From contig CAJYVD010000039.1 in the NCBI GenBank assembly GCA_913778495.1, forward strand, positions 1-64,000: a stretch of DNA of 64,000 nt, given 5' to 3'. The DNA is from an uncultured Pantoea sp. (GTDB lineage: Bacteria; Pseudomonadota; Gammaproteobacteria; Enterobacterales; Enterobacteriaceae). Of the stretch, positions 47,421 to 56,649 are shown piece after piece. A program made the translations under genes and the position numbers. The notes beneath the pieces were generated by a model. That model did not search any database, had not been told where the DNA came from, and was given only the letters and a program-made list of their open reading frames with translations. Every line of letters begins with the position of its first letter. The stretch's first letter is position 1.

Positions 47421-47452
47421 AGAACCCCACGGCACCGGCAGGTGCCGTGGGG
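47421..47452 (-). terminator. Terminator of the porin gene
   Basis: CCCCACGGCACC and its complement GGTGCCGTGGGG form a 12-pair stem with a four-base loop (47425-47452). On the minus strand it is followed by TTCTTTACATTTTATT. It lies just after the porin stop. Confidence 0.8.
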
Positions 47453-47459
47453 CAGGCCG

Positions 47460-48605
47460 TTAGAAATCGTAACGCAGGCGAACCAGATTGACGTTGCCCA
47501 GAGACTTATCGGTGCTGGAAGTCACGACATATTCGTAATCCACGCGGAAGCCGTAGTCGAGCTGCGCACTGACGCCAACGCCGTTATCAATACGCTTATA
47601 ATTACGGCCATTGACGAACTCCAGGCGGTCGCCCATGACGTAAGGCTGTACCGATTTCACCGCATAGTGACCTACCGGGAATTTGTAGCCCGCGAAGTAC
47701 TCAACGCCCCATGCATCGTCGGCGAAGTAGTTATTCGCATTTTTGATGCCGGTCGGCGCAAAATTCTGATACCAGCCCGCGCCCGCTGAAAGCGTCCAGC
47801 GATCCGGTGTCCAGCTCAGCGCCGTGCCATAAATGTTTTGGTTGTAATCTTTGCTATCGCCGCTGGCGTTATTACGCATTGTCGCGCGGGTGAAGTTCCA
47901 CGCGGTACCCCAGGTCAGATCGTTTGCCAGGTGGTAGTCCACTCCCAGCGAGCCGCCGCCCTTACGCTGATAGCGCAGATTATTACCGCGCTGCAGCAGC
48001 GCATTGTCCTCAAACAGGTAGGCGGCGTACACATCCGCATCACCAAAGCTGTTCTTATACTTGAGCATTTTACGTGAACGGTAGGTGCCATCGTAATCAC
48101 CGTTAATCCCCACGCCCGGGCCCTGGGCTTTCATGTCGTAATCCCAGATGTCGGTTTTGGCGCCCACCACATCATAGAACACGCTGTTTTGCTGGCCGAA
48201 CGTCAGCTGGCCCCAGGTTTTGCTTTTGAAACCGGTATACAGCTGGCGGCGCGTGGTATCGCGATCGGTGGTGGCATAGTGGTGATCCCAGTTGAACTGC
48301 GCGGGAATATTCACCCCCAGCTCGTAATAACTCACCCAGCTTACGTCATCAAACAACGCATAATCCGCGCCAAAGCGGAAACGTGTGCCGCCGTCGTAGC
48401 CGTTGCGTTTATACGATTTGTCATTGACGCCGTTTTGATGCAGGAATTGTGGACGGATACTGCCGCCGACCTTGAAAGTCAGTCGGCTAAGCGGATCGCC
48501 CGCCTGAGGATCTTGTTTTAACAAGGTAATTTCCGCCTGGCTGGCAAGCGGCGCAGCAGCGAGTAACGCGGTGACCGCGCAAAGAGTGAAAGCACGCATT
48601 TTCAT
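47460..48605 (-). CDS. General porin, outer membrane (uncharacterised subtype)
   Basis: 381 residues with a signal peptide of about 24 residues ending in APLASQA. The mature chain alternates polar and hydrophobic residues as in 16-stranded porins: TRFRFGADYALFDDVSWVSY, GQLTFGQQNSVFYDV, RSRKMLKYKNSFGDADVYAA. It ends in phenylalanine (LVRLRYDF), the BAM recognition signal. It resembles the Gram-negative porin family but is not close to OmpC, OmpF or PhoE by eye, so I give no symbol. A long loop (DIWDYDMKAQGPGVGINGDY) probably corresponds to constriction loop 3. In E. coli this locus carries kefFC and other genes instead. Confidence 0.85.
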   Translation of the reverse strand: MKMRAFTLCAVTALLAAAPLASQAEITLLKQDPQAGDPLSRLTFKVGGSIRPQFLHQNGVNDKSYKRNGYDGGTRFRFGADYALFDDVSWVSYYELGVNIPAQFNWDHHYATTDRDTTRRQLYTGFKSKTWGQLTFGQQNSVFYDVVGAKTDIWDYDMKAQGPGVGINGDYDGTYRSRKMLKYKNSFGDADVYAAYLFEDNALLQRGNNLRYQRKGGGSLGVDYHLANDLTWGTAWNFTRATMRNNASGDSKDYNQNIYGTALSWTPDRWTLSAGAGWYQNFAPTGIKNANNYFADDAWGVEYFAGYKFPVGHYAVKSVQPYVMGDRLEFVNGRNYKRIDNGVGVSAQLDYGFRVDYEYVVTSSTDKSLGNVNLVRLRYDF

Positions 48606-48790
48606 TTTATTATCCCGATAAAGGTAAACGCTCTTTTCGTGAGCGGGCGAGATAGTAAGGGGTGACTAACGGCAATCGCTTTATAAATTTGTGCGAATAT
48701 TCTGAAAAGTAAGTTTTACCGCATCATTAGATAAACCTTATGTCAAATTGCTGTTTTTCCCTCTATTGCGCGCTAACCTTAAGTTAAATA

Positions 48791-48820
48791 GAAAAAAAAA
48801 GCGGCGCACTGGGCGCCGCT
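48791..48820 (-). terminator. Terminator of carAB
   Basis: On the minus strand GCGGCGC pairs with GCGCCGC around a five-base loop (48819-48801) and is followed by nine T residues, about 30 bp after the carB stop. Confidence 0.9.
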
Positions 48821-48850
48821 GTTTCGCTTAATAACCGCTTTTTACAGACG

Positions 48851-51800
48851 TTATTTTATCTGTGCGTGCATCTCCTGCACGGAAATCACTTTTTCCGTTG
48901 GATCCGCATTAAGCGCCATGGCTGTAGCAAAACCGCCATTCAGGGTAGTGTCGTAGTGCACTTTATACTGCAGCGCGCTGCGGCGAATCAGCTTGGAATC
49001 CTCAATGGCCTGACGTCCCGCCGTCGTATTCACGATGTAGGTATATTCTCCGTTCTTCAGGCGATCCTGAATATGCGGGCGCCCTTCGTGCACTTTGTTT
49101 ACCAGACGCGGATTGATGCCGGCTTCGCCCAGGACCACTGCGGTGCCGTGCGTCGCATCCAGCTCAAAGCCAAACTTCTGCAGCTTCGCGGCGAGGTCGA
49201 CGATACGCTTCTTGTCGCCTTCACGCACTGACAGCAGCGCACGACCGGTTTTTTTCATGTTGCTTTGCGCACCCAGCATCGCTTTGGCGAAGGCTTCCGC
49301 AAAAGTGCGGCCCACGCCCATCACTTCGCCCGTGGAGCGCATTTCTGGCCCCAGAATCGGATCGACGCCCTGGAACTTGTTGAACGGCAGCACCACTTCT
49401 TTGACCGAGTAATAAGGCGGGATAACTTCCTCTGTCACGCCTTGCTCGGCCAGGGTTTTACCGGCCATCACGCGTGCGGCCACTTTCGCCAGCGGGACAC
49501 CGGTGGCTTTCGAGACAAACGGCACGGTACGCGCGGCGCGCGGGTTCACCTCAATCAGGTAAACTTCGTTGTCCTTCACCGCAAACTGCACGTTCATCAA
49601 CCCGCGCACGTTCAGCTCAAAGGCAAGTTTTTCGACCTGCTGACGCATTACGTTCTGAATGTCTGTGCTCAGCGTATAGGCGGGCAATGAGCAGGCGGAG
49701 TCACCGGAGTGCACGCCGGCTTGCTCGATGTGCTCCATAATGCCGCCGATCAGCACGCGCTCGCCGTCGCAAATCGCATCGACATCCACCTCAACGGCAT
49801 CGTCCAGGAACCGATCCAGCAGCACCGGCGCATCATTGGAGACCGAGACGGCGTTCTGGAAGTAGCGTTTCAGGTCAACTTCGTCGTAAACGATTTCCAT
49901 CGCGCGGCCACCCAGTACGTAGGACGGGCGCACCACCAGCGGATAACCGATATCCACGGCTTTTTCCACCGCCTGCTCCAGCGTGGTGACCGTGGCGTTG
50001 GCCGGCTGTTTCAGGCTCAGTCGTTCAACGGCTTGCTGGAAGCGTTCGCGGTCTTCCGCGCGATCAATCGCGTCCGGACTGGTACCAATGACAGGCACAC
50101 CTGCCGCTTCCAGTGCACGCGCCAGCTTCAGTGGCGTTTGTCCGCCGTATTGTACGATTACCCCTTTAGGCTGCTCGATGCGCACGATTTCCAGCACATC
50201 TTCCAGCGTCACGGGTTCGAAGTAGAGGCGGTCAGAGGTGTCGTAATCCGTGGACACGGTCTCCGGGTTACAGTTGACCATGATGGTTTCGTAACCGTCT
50301 TCACGCAGCGCCAGCGCGGCATGTACGCAGCAGTAGTCAAACTCAATGCCTTGGCCGATGCGGTTTGGACCACCGCCCAGCACCATGATTTTGTCACGGC
50401 CCTGGGTTGGATTAGATTCGCACTCTTCTTCATAAGTGGAGTACATGTAGGCCGTGTCGGTCGCGAATTCTGCCGCACAGGTATCAACGCGCTTGTACAC
50501 CGGATGCAGGTTAAACTGCTGACGCAGTTTGCGAATTTCGCCTTCCGCCACGCCGGCCAGCGCCGCCAGGCGGGAATCGGCGAAACCTTTACGTTTCAGC
50601 ACGCGCAGGAAGTCAGCGTTCAAGCCATTGACGCCTTCACGAGCCACCTGCTCTTCCAGGCGCACCAGCTCTTCGATCTGCACCAGGAACCAGCGATCGA
50701 CGTTGGTCAGATTGAAAACGCCGTCCACTGACATGCCCGCACGGAACGCATCAGCGATGTACCAGATGCGGTCAGATCCCGCATCTTTCAGCTCGCGACG
50801 GATGCGGGTTAACGCTTCTGCGTCATCCAGATCCACTTTCGGATCAAAGCCGTTGGCACCCACTTCCAGGCCGCGCAGCGCTTTCTGCATCGACTCCTGG
50901 AAGGTGCGACCAATCGCCATGACTTCGCCCACAGATTTCATTTGCGTGGTGAGACGATCGTTGGCACCGGCAAATTTTTCAAAGTTAAAACGCGGGATCT
51001 TGGTGACAACGTAGTCGATCGACGGCTCAAAAGACGCAGGCGTACGGCCGCCGGTGATGTCATTCATCAGTTCATCAAGCGTGAAGCCGACCGCCAGCTT
51101 GGCCGCCACTTTCGCAATCGGGAAACCGGTGGCTTTTGAGGCCAGCGCTGACGAGCGTGACACGCGCGGGTTCATTTCGATAACAATCAAGCGACCATCT
51201 TTTGGGTTAACCGAAAACTGCACGTTCGATCCACCCGTTTCTACGCCGATTTCACGCAGTACCGCCAGCGAGGCGTTACGCATGATCTGGTACTCTTTGT
51301 CGGTCAGCGTCTGCGCGGGTGCCACCGTAATGGAGTCACCGGTATGGATGCCCATGGCATCAAAGTTTTCAATGGAGCAGACAATAATGCAGTTGTCATT
51401 TTTGTCGCGTACCACTTCCATCTCATACTCTTTCCAGCCAATCAGCGATTCGTCAATCAGCAGCTCATTGGTCGGCGACAGGTCGAGGCCGCGCTCGCAG
51501 ATCTCTTCAAACTCTTCACGGTTGTAAGCGATACCGCCGCCGGTGCCGCCCATGGTAAAGGACGGACGAATGATGCAGGGGAAGCCTACGTCTTCCGCCA
51601 CCTGCAGCGCCTCTTCCATGCTATGGGCAATGCCAGAGCGCGCGGTATCGAGGCCAATGCTCTTCATGGCCACATCAAAGCGACGACGGTCTTCGGCTTT
51701 ATCAATGGCATCGGCGGTTGCACCGATCATGGTCACACCGAACTCTTCCAGCACGCCCTGGCGCTCAAGCTCCAGCGCACAGTTCAGCGCGGTTTGTCCG

Positions 51801-52072
51801 CCCATGGTCGGCAGAACCGCATCCGGACGCTCTTTTTCGATGATTTTGCGTACCACTTCCCAGTGGATAGGCTCAATGTAGGTGGCATCCGCCATTTCCG
51901 GGTCGGTCATGATGGTCGCTGGGTTAGAGTTCACCAGAATGACGCGATATCCCTCTTCACGCAGCGCTTTACACGCCTGCGCGCCGGAATAGTCAAATTC
52001 ACACGCCTGGCCAATCACAATTGGGCCAGCGCCAAGGATCAGGATAGATTTTATGTCAGTACGTTTTGGCAT
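48851..52072 (-). CDS. carB: Carbamoyl-phosphate synthase large subunit
   Basis: 1073 residues, the E. coli length. CarB makes carbamoyl phosphate from bicarbonate, ATP and ammonia channelled from CarA, feeding pyrimidine and arginine synthesis. Two homologous ATP-grasp halves are visible: [18 protein letters not shown] and [15 protein letters not shown] in the first, [18 protein letters not shown] and [15 protein letters not shown] in the second. The C-terminal MGS-like allosteric domain (from about 936) binds UMP, IMP and ornithine. It starts 13 bp after carA. Confidence 0.98.
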   Translation of the reverse strand: MPKRTDIKSILILGAGPIVIGQACEFDYSGAQACKALREEGYRVILVNSNPATIMTDPEMADATYIEPIHWEVVRKIIEKERPDAVLPTMGGQTALNCALELERQGVLEEFGVTMIGATADAIDKAEDRRRFDVAMKSIGLDTARSGIAHSMEEALQVAEDVGFPCIIRPSFTMGGTGGGIAYNREEFEEICERGLDLSPTNELLIDESLIGWKEYEMEVVRDKNDNCIIVCSIENFDAMGIHTGDSITVAPAQTLTDKEYQIMRNASLAVLREIGVETGGSNVQFSVNPKDGRLIVIEMNPRVSRSSALASKATGFPIAKVAAKLAVGFTLDELMNDITGGRTPASFEPSIDYVVTKIPRFNFEKFAGANDRLTTQMKSVGEVMAIGRTFQESMQKALRGLEVGANGFDPKVDLDDAEALTRIRRELKDAGSDRIWYIADAFRAGMSVDGVFNLTNVDRWFLVQIEELVRLEEQVAREGVNGLNADFLRVLKRKGFADSRLAALAGVAEGEIRKLRQQFNLHPVYKRVDTCAAEFATDTAYMYSTYEEECESNPTQGRDKIMVLGGGPNRIGQGIEFDYCCVHAALALREDGYETIMVNCNPETVSTDYDTSDRLYFEPVTLEDVLEIVRIEQPKGVIVQYGGQTPLKLARALEAAGVPVIGTSPDAIDRAEDRERFQQAVERLSLKQPANATVTTLEQAVEKAVDIGYPLVVRPSYVLGGRAMEIVYDEVDLKRYFQNAVSVSNDAPVLLDRFLDDAVEVDVDAICDGERVLIGGIMEHIEQAGVHSGDSACSLPAYTLSTDIQNVMRQQVEKLAFELNVRGLMNVQFAVKDNEVYLIEVNPRAARTVPFVSKATGVPLAKVAARVMAGKTLAEQGVTEEVIPPYYSVKEVVLPFNKFQGVDPILGPEMRSTGEVMGVGRTFAEAFAKAMLGAQSNMKKTGRALLSVREGDKKRIVDLAAKLQKFGFELDATHGTAVVLGEAGINPRLVNKVHEGRPHIQDRLKNGEYTYIVNTTAGRQAIEDSKLIRRSALQYKVHYDTTLNGGFATAMALNADPTEKVISVQEMHAQIK

Positions 52073-52085
52073 CGTGGGCTCCTGA

Positions 52086-53234
52086 TTACTTCGCGTTTGA
52101 ACGGTAAGCTTCGATCAGCTCGATAAAGTGATCGAACAGCGGCGCCGCATCGTGCGGGCCAGGGCTCGCTTCGGGGTGTCCCTGGAAGCTGAAAGCCGGT
52201 TTATCGGTGCGGTGAATACCCTGCACCGTCTGGTCGAACAGCGACACGTGCGTGACGCGCAGGTTGGCAGGTAACTGCGCATCGTCCACCGCGAAACCGT
52301 GGTTTTGTGCGGTGATCATCACGGTGTTGTGGTCGAGATCTTTCACCGGATGGTTGCCACCGTGGTGGCCTAATTTCATTTTCACCGTTTTGGCACCGCT
52401 CGCCAGCGCCAACAGTTGGTGACCAAGGCAGATACCGAATACCGGAATATCAGTGGTCAAGAACGTCTGGATCGCCTGAATCGCGTAATCGCACGGCTCA
52501 GGATCGCCAGGACCGTTCGACAAGAAGATGCCATCGGGATTCATTGCCAGCACTTCTTCCGCCGGGGTTTTCGCGGGCACCACCGTCAGGCGGCAGCCGC
52601 GGTCTACCAGCATGCGCAAGATGTTACGCTTCGCACCGTAGTCGTAGGCCACCACATGATAAGGCAGCGCTTCTGCGGTTTGCTGCTCAGGCAGGTCGTT
52701 TTCCAGCGTCCAGCTGCCTTGCTGCCAGCTGTAGGTCTCTGCGGTAGTGACTTCTTTGGCCAGATCCATGCCCTTCAGGCCGGGAAACGCCTGCGCTTTT
52801 TCCAATGCCAGCGCCGCATCCGGGTTATCGCCCGCAATGATGCAGCCGCTCTGCGCGCCCTTCTCGCGCAGCAGACGGGTCAGTTTGCGGGTATCGATAT
52901 CCGCAATGCCGACGATGTTATTGCGCTGCAAATAGGCTGACAAACTCTCTTCGCTACGGAAGTTGCTGGTGATCAGCGGTAAGTCGCGAATAACGAGCCC
53001 TTGAGCGTGAATTTGACTGGATTCTTCATCAGCGCGATTAACGCCAACATTGCCGATATGGGGATAAGTGAGAGTAACAATCTGGCGGGAATAGGAAGGA
53101 TCAGTGAGAATTTCTTGATAACCGGTCATTGACGTGTTGAAAACGACCTCACCCACTGCCGACCCCGTTGCCCCTATGGCCCGACCGTGGAATTGGGTTC
53201 CGTCTTCCAGAACCAAGAGCGCTGACTTAATCAA
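52086..53234 (-). CDS. carA: Carbamoyl-phosphate synthase small subunit
   Basis: 382 residues, the E. coli length, when started at the TTG at 53234, which has GGAGG five bases before. E. coli carA also starts with TTG. CarA is the glutaminase that releases ammonia for CarB. The class I amidotransferase triad is visible: the nucleophilic cysteine in [12 protein letters not shown] and the histidine and glutamate in [11 protein letters not shown]. The N-terminal domain begins [20 protein letters not shown]. An upstream frame of nine extra codons has no homology. Confidence 0.97.
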   Translation of the reverse strand: MIKSALLVLEDGTQFHGRAIGATGSAVGEVVFNTSMTGYQEILTDPSYSRQIVTLTYPHIGNVGVNRADEESSQIHAQGLVIRDLPLITSNFRSEESLSAYLQRNNIVGIADIDTRKLTRLLREKGAQSGCIIAGDNPDAALALEKAQAFPGLKGMDLAKEVTTAETYSWQQGSWTLENDLPEQQTAEALPYHVVAYDYGAKRNILRMLVDRGCRLTVVPAKTPAEEVLAMNPDGIFLSNGPGDPEPCDYAIQAIQTFLTTDIPVFGICLGHQLLALASGAKTVKMKLGHHGGNHPVKDLDHNTVMITAQNHGFAVDDAQLPANLRVTHVSLFDQTVQGIHRTDKPAFSFQGHPEASPGPHDAAPLFDHFIELIEAYRSNAK

Positions 53235-53263
53235 AACATCCTCCAGGGAATAAACAGTCACAA

Positions 53264-53304
53264 TATCTGCATATTAATTCAAAACAGACGCCTGAATCAA
53301 CGTA
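53264..53304 (-). promoter_or_regulatory. carAB arginine-controlled promoter (P2-like) with ARG box
   Basis: On the minus strand TTGATT (53299-53294) and TAATAT (53275-53270) are 18 bp apart. Overlapping the -10, TGAATTAATATGCA (53281-53268) matches the ARG box pattern TGAATWWWWATTCA read from the other strand (TGCATATTAATTCA) with one mismatch. ArgR binding there would block this promoter, as at E. coli carAB P2. Confidence 0.6.
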
Positions 53305-53457
53305 AAAACCGCCTGACTGCTCGATTTTTGGCAAATTGCGCGCATTCTAATGATCACCCTGGTGAAAGTCTACACTGCAAGGCCATTTTTTTAGGTTTTA
53401 TACGTCACTGGATGATATTTAGGAAGAAAGGCAGCAAAAGTTCACGATAACTGGGTG

Positions 53458-53473
53458 AATTAAACGGTTGCCT
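53458..53473 (-). promoter_or_regulatory. Predicted PurR operator upstream of carAB
   Basis: On the minus strand AGGCAACCGTTTAATT agrees with the PurR consensus ANGCAANCGNTTNCNT at every defined position but one. E. coli carAB P1 is repressed by PurR from an upstream site, so position and sequence agree. Confidence 0.6.
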
Positions 53474-53514
53474 GGTGAAATCAACCGCAAATAAGCGCTA
53501 ACCAGAGAAAATTT

Positions 53515-53530
53515 TTGACCAAACGGTCAA
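53515..53530. promoter_or_regulatory. Predicted RutR operator upstream of carAB
   Basis: TTGACCAAACGGTCAA matches the palindromic RutR motif TTGACCANNTGGTCAA with one mismatch, and the inverted repeat extends to TTTTGACC/GGTCAAAA (53513-53532). RutR, the uracil/thymine-responsive regulator, is known to control carAB P1 in E. coli. Confidence 0.7.
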
Positions 53531-53618
53531 AATTTGCGTTTTGGCGACGAGACCGGCGGGGTAAGAACGGTAAAAAATGCAACTCAACCTGACTTATAAA
53601 AATTCATGCTATTTTTAG

Positions 53619-53651
53619 CATAAAACAAAGGGCAATAACATTATTGCCCTT
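53619..53651 (-). terminator. Terminator of dapB
   Basis: AAGGGCAATAA and TTATTGCCCTT form an 11-pair stem around two bases (53628-53651). On the minus strand it is followed by TGTTTTA. It begins 57 bp after the dapB stop. Confidence 0.85.
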
Positions 53652-53707
53652 CCCAATCAATAAATTGCTGATTGAAATAACCACATCACGATGGTTCACA
53701 ACACGGA

Positions 53708-54526
<819 letters not shown>

Positions 54527-54680
54527 TCATTCCTGATACAAAACTATGCATGCACGTGAACAGGTTAACGGTCAGATAACCATCACGCCACCCTAAAAAA
54601 GCCATAATTAGAATTTTGTACTCACCGCCCAGGATCATCAGTAAAAGCAATGTCTGCGCTATTTAGCGCGGGTCACGGAT

Positions 54681-54714
54681 AAAAAAAAGACCGAACAGCG
54701 TCGGTCTTTTTTAT
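54681..54714 (-). terminator. Terminator of the ribF-ileS-lspA-fkpB-ispH unit
   Basis: AAAAGACCGA and TCGGTCTTTT form the stem (54685-54710), with a six-base loop, followed on the minus strand by further T residues. It lies about 15 bp after the ispH stop. A/T runs on both sides could also make it bidirectional. Confidence 0.9.
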
Positions 54715-54724
54715 TTCCAGCGTG

Positions 54725-55678
54725 TTACTGGACGTTGCGTACGTCGACGCGCAGTTCTTTGGGCACTTCGAACACAATGTTCTCTTCCCGACCGATCAGC
54801 TCCACCGCCGCTTCGCCGCCGAGCGCGCGCAAGCGCTCAACCACCTGCTGCACCAGAATATCCGGCGCAGAGGCACCGGCCGTTACGCCAATGGTTTTGC
54901 GATCTTTAACCCACTCTTCCTGGATATCGTCCGCGGAGTCAATCAGCTTGGCAAGCTTGCCCGCACGCTGGGCCAGTTCGGCCAAACGGTTGGAGTTAGA
55001 GGAGTTTTTCGATCCCACTACCAGCACCACATCAGCATCGCGCGCCAGCACGCGGACCGCTTCCTGGCGGTTAGTGGTGGCGTAGCAAATGTCATCTTTG
55101 CGGGGTCCCACAATCGCCGGAAAGCGCTGACGCAGCGCGTCAATCACATCGGAGGTATCGTCAACGGAGAGCGTGGTTTGCGTCATAAAACACAGATTGC
55201 TCTCGTCTTTGACCTTGAGCTTGAACACATCTTCCGGTGATTCCACTAAATACATACCGCCAGCGGGGTTGCTGTACTGACCCATAGTGCCTTCCACTTC
55301 AGGATGTCCGGCATGCCCGATGAGAATGGCCTCAACGCCTTTGCGACTGGCGCGCGCCACTTCCATATGTACCTTGGTCACCAGTGGGCAGGTGGCATCA
55401 AATAACATCGTCAGATTGCGCGATTTCGCCTCGGCACGCACGGCCTGAGAGACGCCGTGCGCAGAGAAGATCAAAATGGCGTTATCCGGCACTTCGCTGA
55501 TCTCTTCGATGAAGATCGCACCGCGTTCACGCAGGCCGTTAACCACATAGCGGTTATGCACCACTTCGTGTCGAACGTAGATAGGGGCACCGTACATCTC
55601 CAGCGCGCGCTCAACAATGCTGATCGCACGGTCGACTCCCGCGCAAAAGCCGCGCGGGTTAGCTAACAGAATTTGCAT
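54725..55678 (-). CDS. ispH: 4-hydroxy-3-methylbut-2-enyl diphosphate reductase
   Basis: 317 residues from [14 protein letters not shown], one longer than E. coli; the upstream extension of 15 codons lies inside fkpB. IspH performs the last step of the MEP pathway, making isopentenyl and dimethylallyl diphosphate. The three cysteines that bind the iron-sulfur cluster are in RGFCAGV (Cys12), DATCPLV (about 96) and [11 protein letters not shown] (about 197). It overlaps the fkpB 3' end by 20 bp. Confidence 0.97.
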   Translation of the reverse strand: MQILLANPRGFCAGVDRAISIVERALEMYGAPIYVRHEVVHNRYVVNGLRERGAIFIEEISEVPDNAILIFSAHGVSQAVRAEAKSRNLTMLFDATCPLVTKVHMEVARASRKGVEAILIGHAGHPEVEGTMGQYSNPAGGMYLVESPEDVFKLKVKDESNLCFMTQTTLSVDDTSDVIDALRQRFPAIVGPRKDDICYATTNRQEAVRVLARDADVVLVVGSKNSSNSNRLAELAQRAGKLAKLIDSADDIQEEWVKDRKTIGVTAGASAPDILVQQVVERLRALGGEAAVELIGREENIVFEVPKELRVDVRNVQ

Positions 55679-56129
55679 CGTTTGCCTCCAGTACCGGATC
55701 GATTTCCAGCACTTCAATTTCAAATTGAATGCGCTGACCGGCCAGCGGATGGTTGAAGTCCACAGTGATTGAATCGCCGGAGACTTCGCGGATCACGCCG
55801 GGCATTTCACTGCCGCCCATGCCGCTGAACAGCATAATCGCCCCGACTTCCGGCTCGCCCGCGTCGATGAAATCGCGGCGCGAGAAATACTGAATCAGGT
55901 CTGGGCTACTGGCACCAAACGCATCTTCCGGCGCCAGAGTAAACGTATGCTTATCGCCGACCTGGCGGCCAAGCAACTCCTGCTCAAGCGCGGCTGACAG
56001 GCTGCCATCTCCCAGACGGAACAGCGCTGGTTTGCCGTTGGCGCGCGTGGATTCGGCCGTTGAGCCATCTTCCAACTTAAGAATAAAATGCACCAGCAAC
56101 GCGCTGTCGCGCTGAACTAAGTCTGTCAT
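55659..56129 (-). CDS. fkpB: FkpB (SlpA), FKBP-type peptidyl-prolyl isomerase
   Basis: 156 residues, about seven more than E. coli, the extra residues (NDANSVS) being at the C-terminus inside ispH. It is a SlyD/SlpA-type FKBP with chaperone activity. The FKBP fold starts at [19 protein letters not shown], and the inserted-flap chaperone domain (about 70-125) includes [28 protein letters not shown] closes the FKBP domain. It sits 16 bp after lspA, in the conserved lspA-fkpB-ispH order. Confidence 0.95.
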   Translation of the reverse strand: MTDLVQRDSALLVHFILKLEDGSTAESTRANGKPALFRLGDGSLSAALEQELLGRQVGDKHTFTLAPEDAFGASSPDLIQYFSRRDFIDAGEPEVGAIMLFSGMGGSEMPGVIREVSGDSITVDFNHPLAGQRIQFEIEVLEIDPVLEANDANSVS

Positions 56130-56145
56130 TGATAACCCTTTCTCG

Positions 56146-56649
56146 TTAAACCTTGGGAGCAGCCTGTTTGCTTTTAGGGCTCAGAAAACCCTCCAGCACG
56201 ATAAGCGCAGCCCCGATGCAAATGCCGCAGTCAGCGATGTTGAAGGTGGCAAAATGCCAATTACCCACATAGAAGTCGATAAAATCCACCACAAAGCCGT
56301 GATAAGCGCGATCAAACAGATTGCCCAGCGCCCCGCCGATGATCAGCGCATAAGCGATATTGGTGAGCTTGTGACGCGCATCGTTGCGATACATCATCAC
56401 CAGCAACGACACCACAATCGCTACCGCGATACCCGCGAAGAACCAGCGCTGCCAGCCGCCTTTATCCGCCAGGAAACTGAACGCCGCACCGTAGTTGTGC
56501 GCGTAAAACAGATTCAAAAACGGTATCAGCGGCTGCGTCTCGTGCAGCTGCATATTGTTCATCACCCACTGCTTGCTGGCGAAATCAATGACGATCACCA
56601 CCAGCACCAGCCATATCCAGCGCAAGCCGGTTGAGAACAGTTTATTCAT
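56146..56649 (-). CDS. lspA: Lipoprotein signal peptidase (signal peptidase II)
   Basis: 167 residues with four membrane helices. LspA removes the signal peptide from diacylglyceryl-modified prolipoproteins in the inner membrane. The two catalytic aspartates are in GFVVDFIDF (Asp122) and [11 protein letters not shown] (Asp140); [14 protein letters not shown] and [13 protein letters not shown] [10 protein letters not shown] are also conserved. The start codon overlaps the ileS stop by one base (TGATG). Confidence 0.97.
   Translation of the reverse strand: MNKLFSTGLRWIWLVLVVIVIDFASKQWVMNNMQLHETQPLIPFLNLFYAHNYGAAFSFLADKGGWQRWFFAGIAVAIVVSLLVMMYRNDARHKLTNIAYALIIGGALGNLFDRAYHGFVVDFIDFYVGNWHFATFNIADCGICIGAALIVLEGFLSPKSKQAAPKV

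Larger units (their letters stand above)
53235..53707. other. carA-dapB intergenic control region
   Basis: 473 bp without a gene. In minus-strand order it holds the dapB terminator (53651-53628), a small palindrome ATGCTATTTTTAGCAT (53606-53621), the predicted RutR and PurR sites, a possible upstream promoter near 53350-53380 (TAGACT, 17 bp, TAGAAT) and the ARG-box promoter next to carA. This matches the multi-input control of carAB known in E. coli. Confidence 0.65.

Noticed and set aside
49709..50731. 340-codon frame on the plus strand inside carB
   Set aside because: Antisense to carB, rich in His/Arg/Gln as typical for reversed GC-rich coding sequence; no domain visible.
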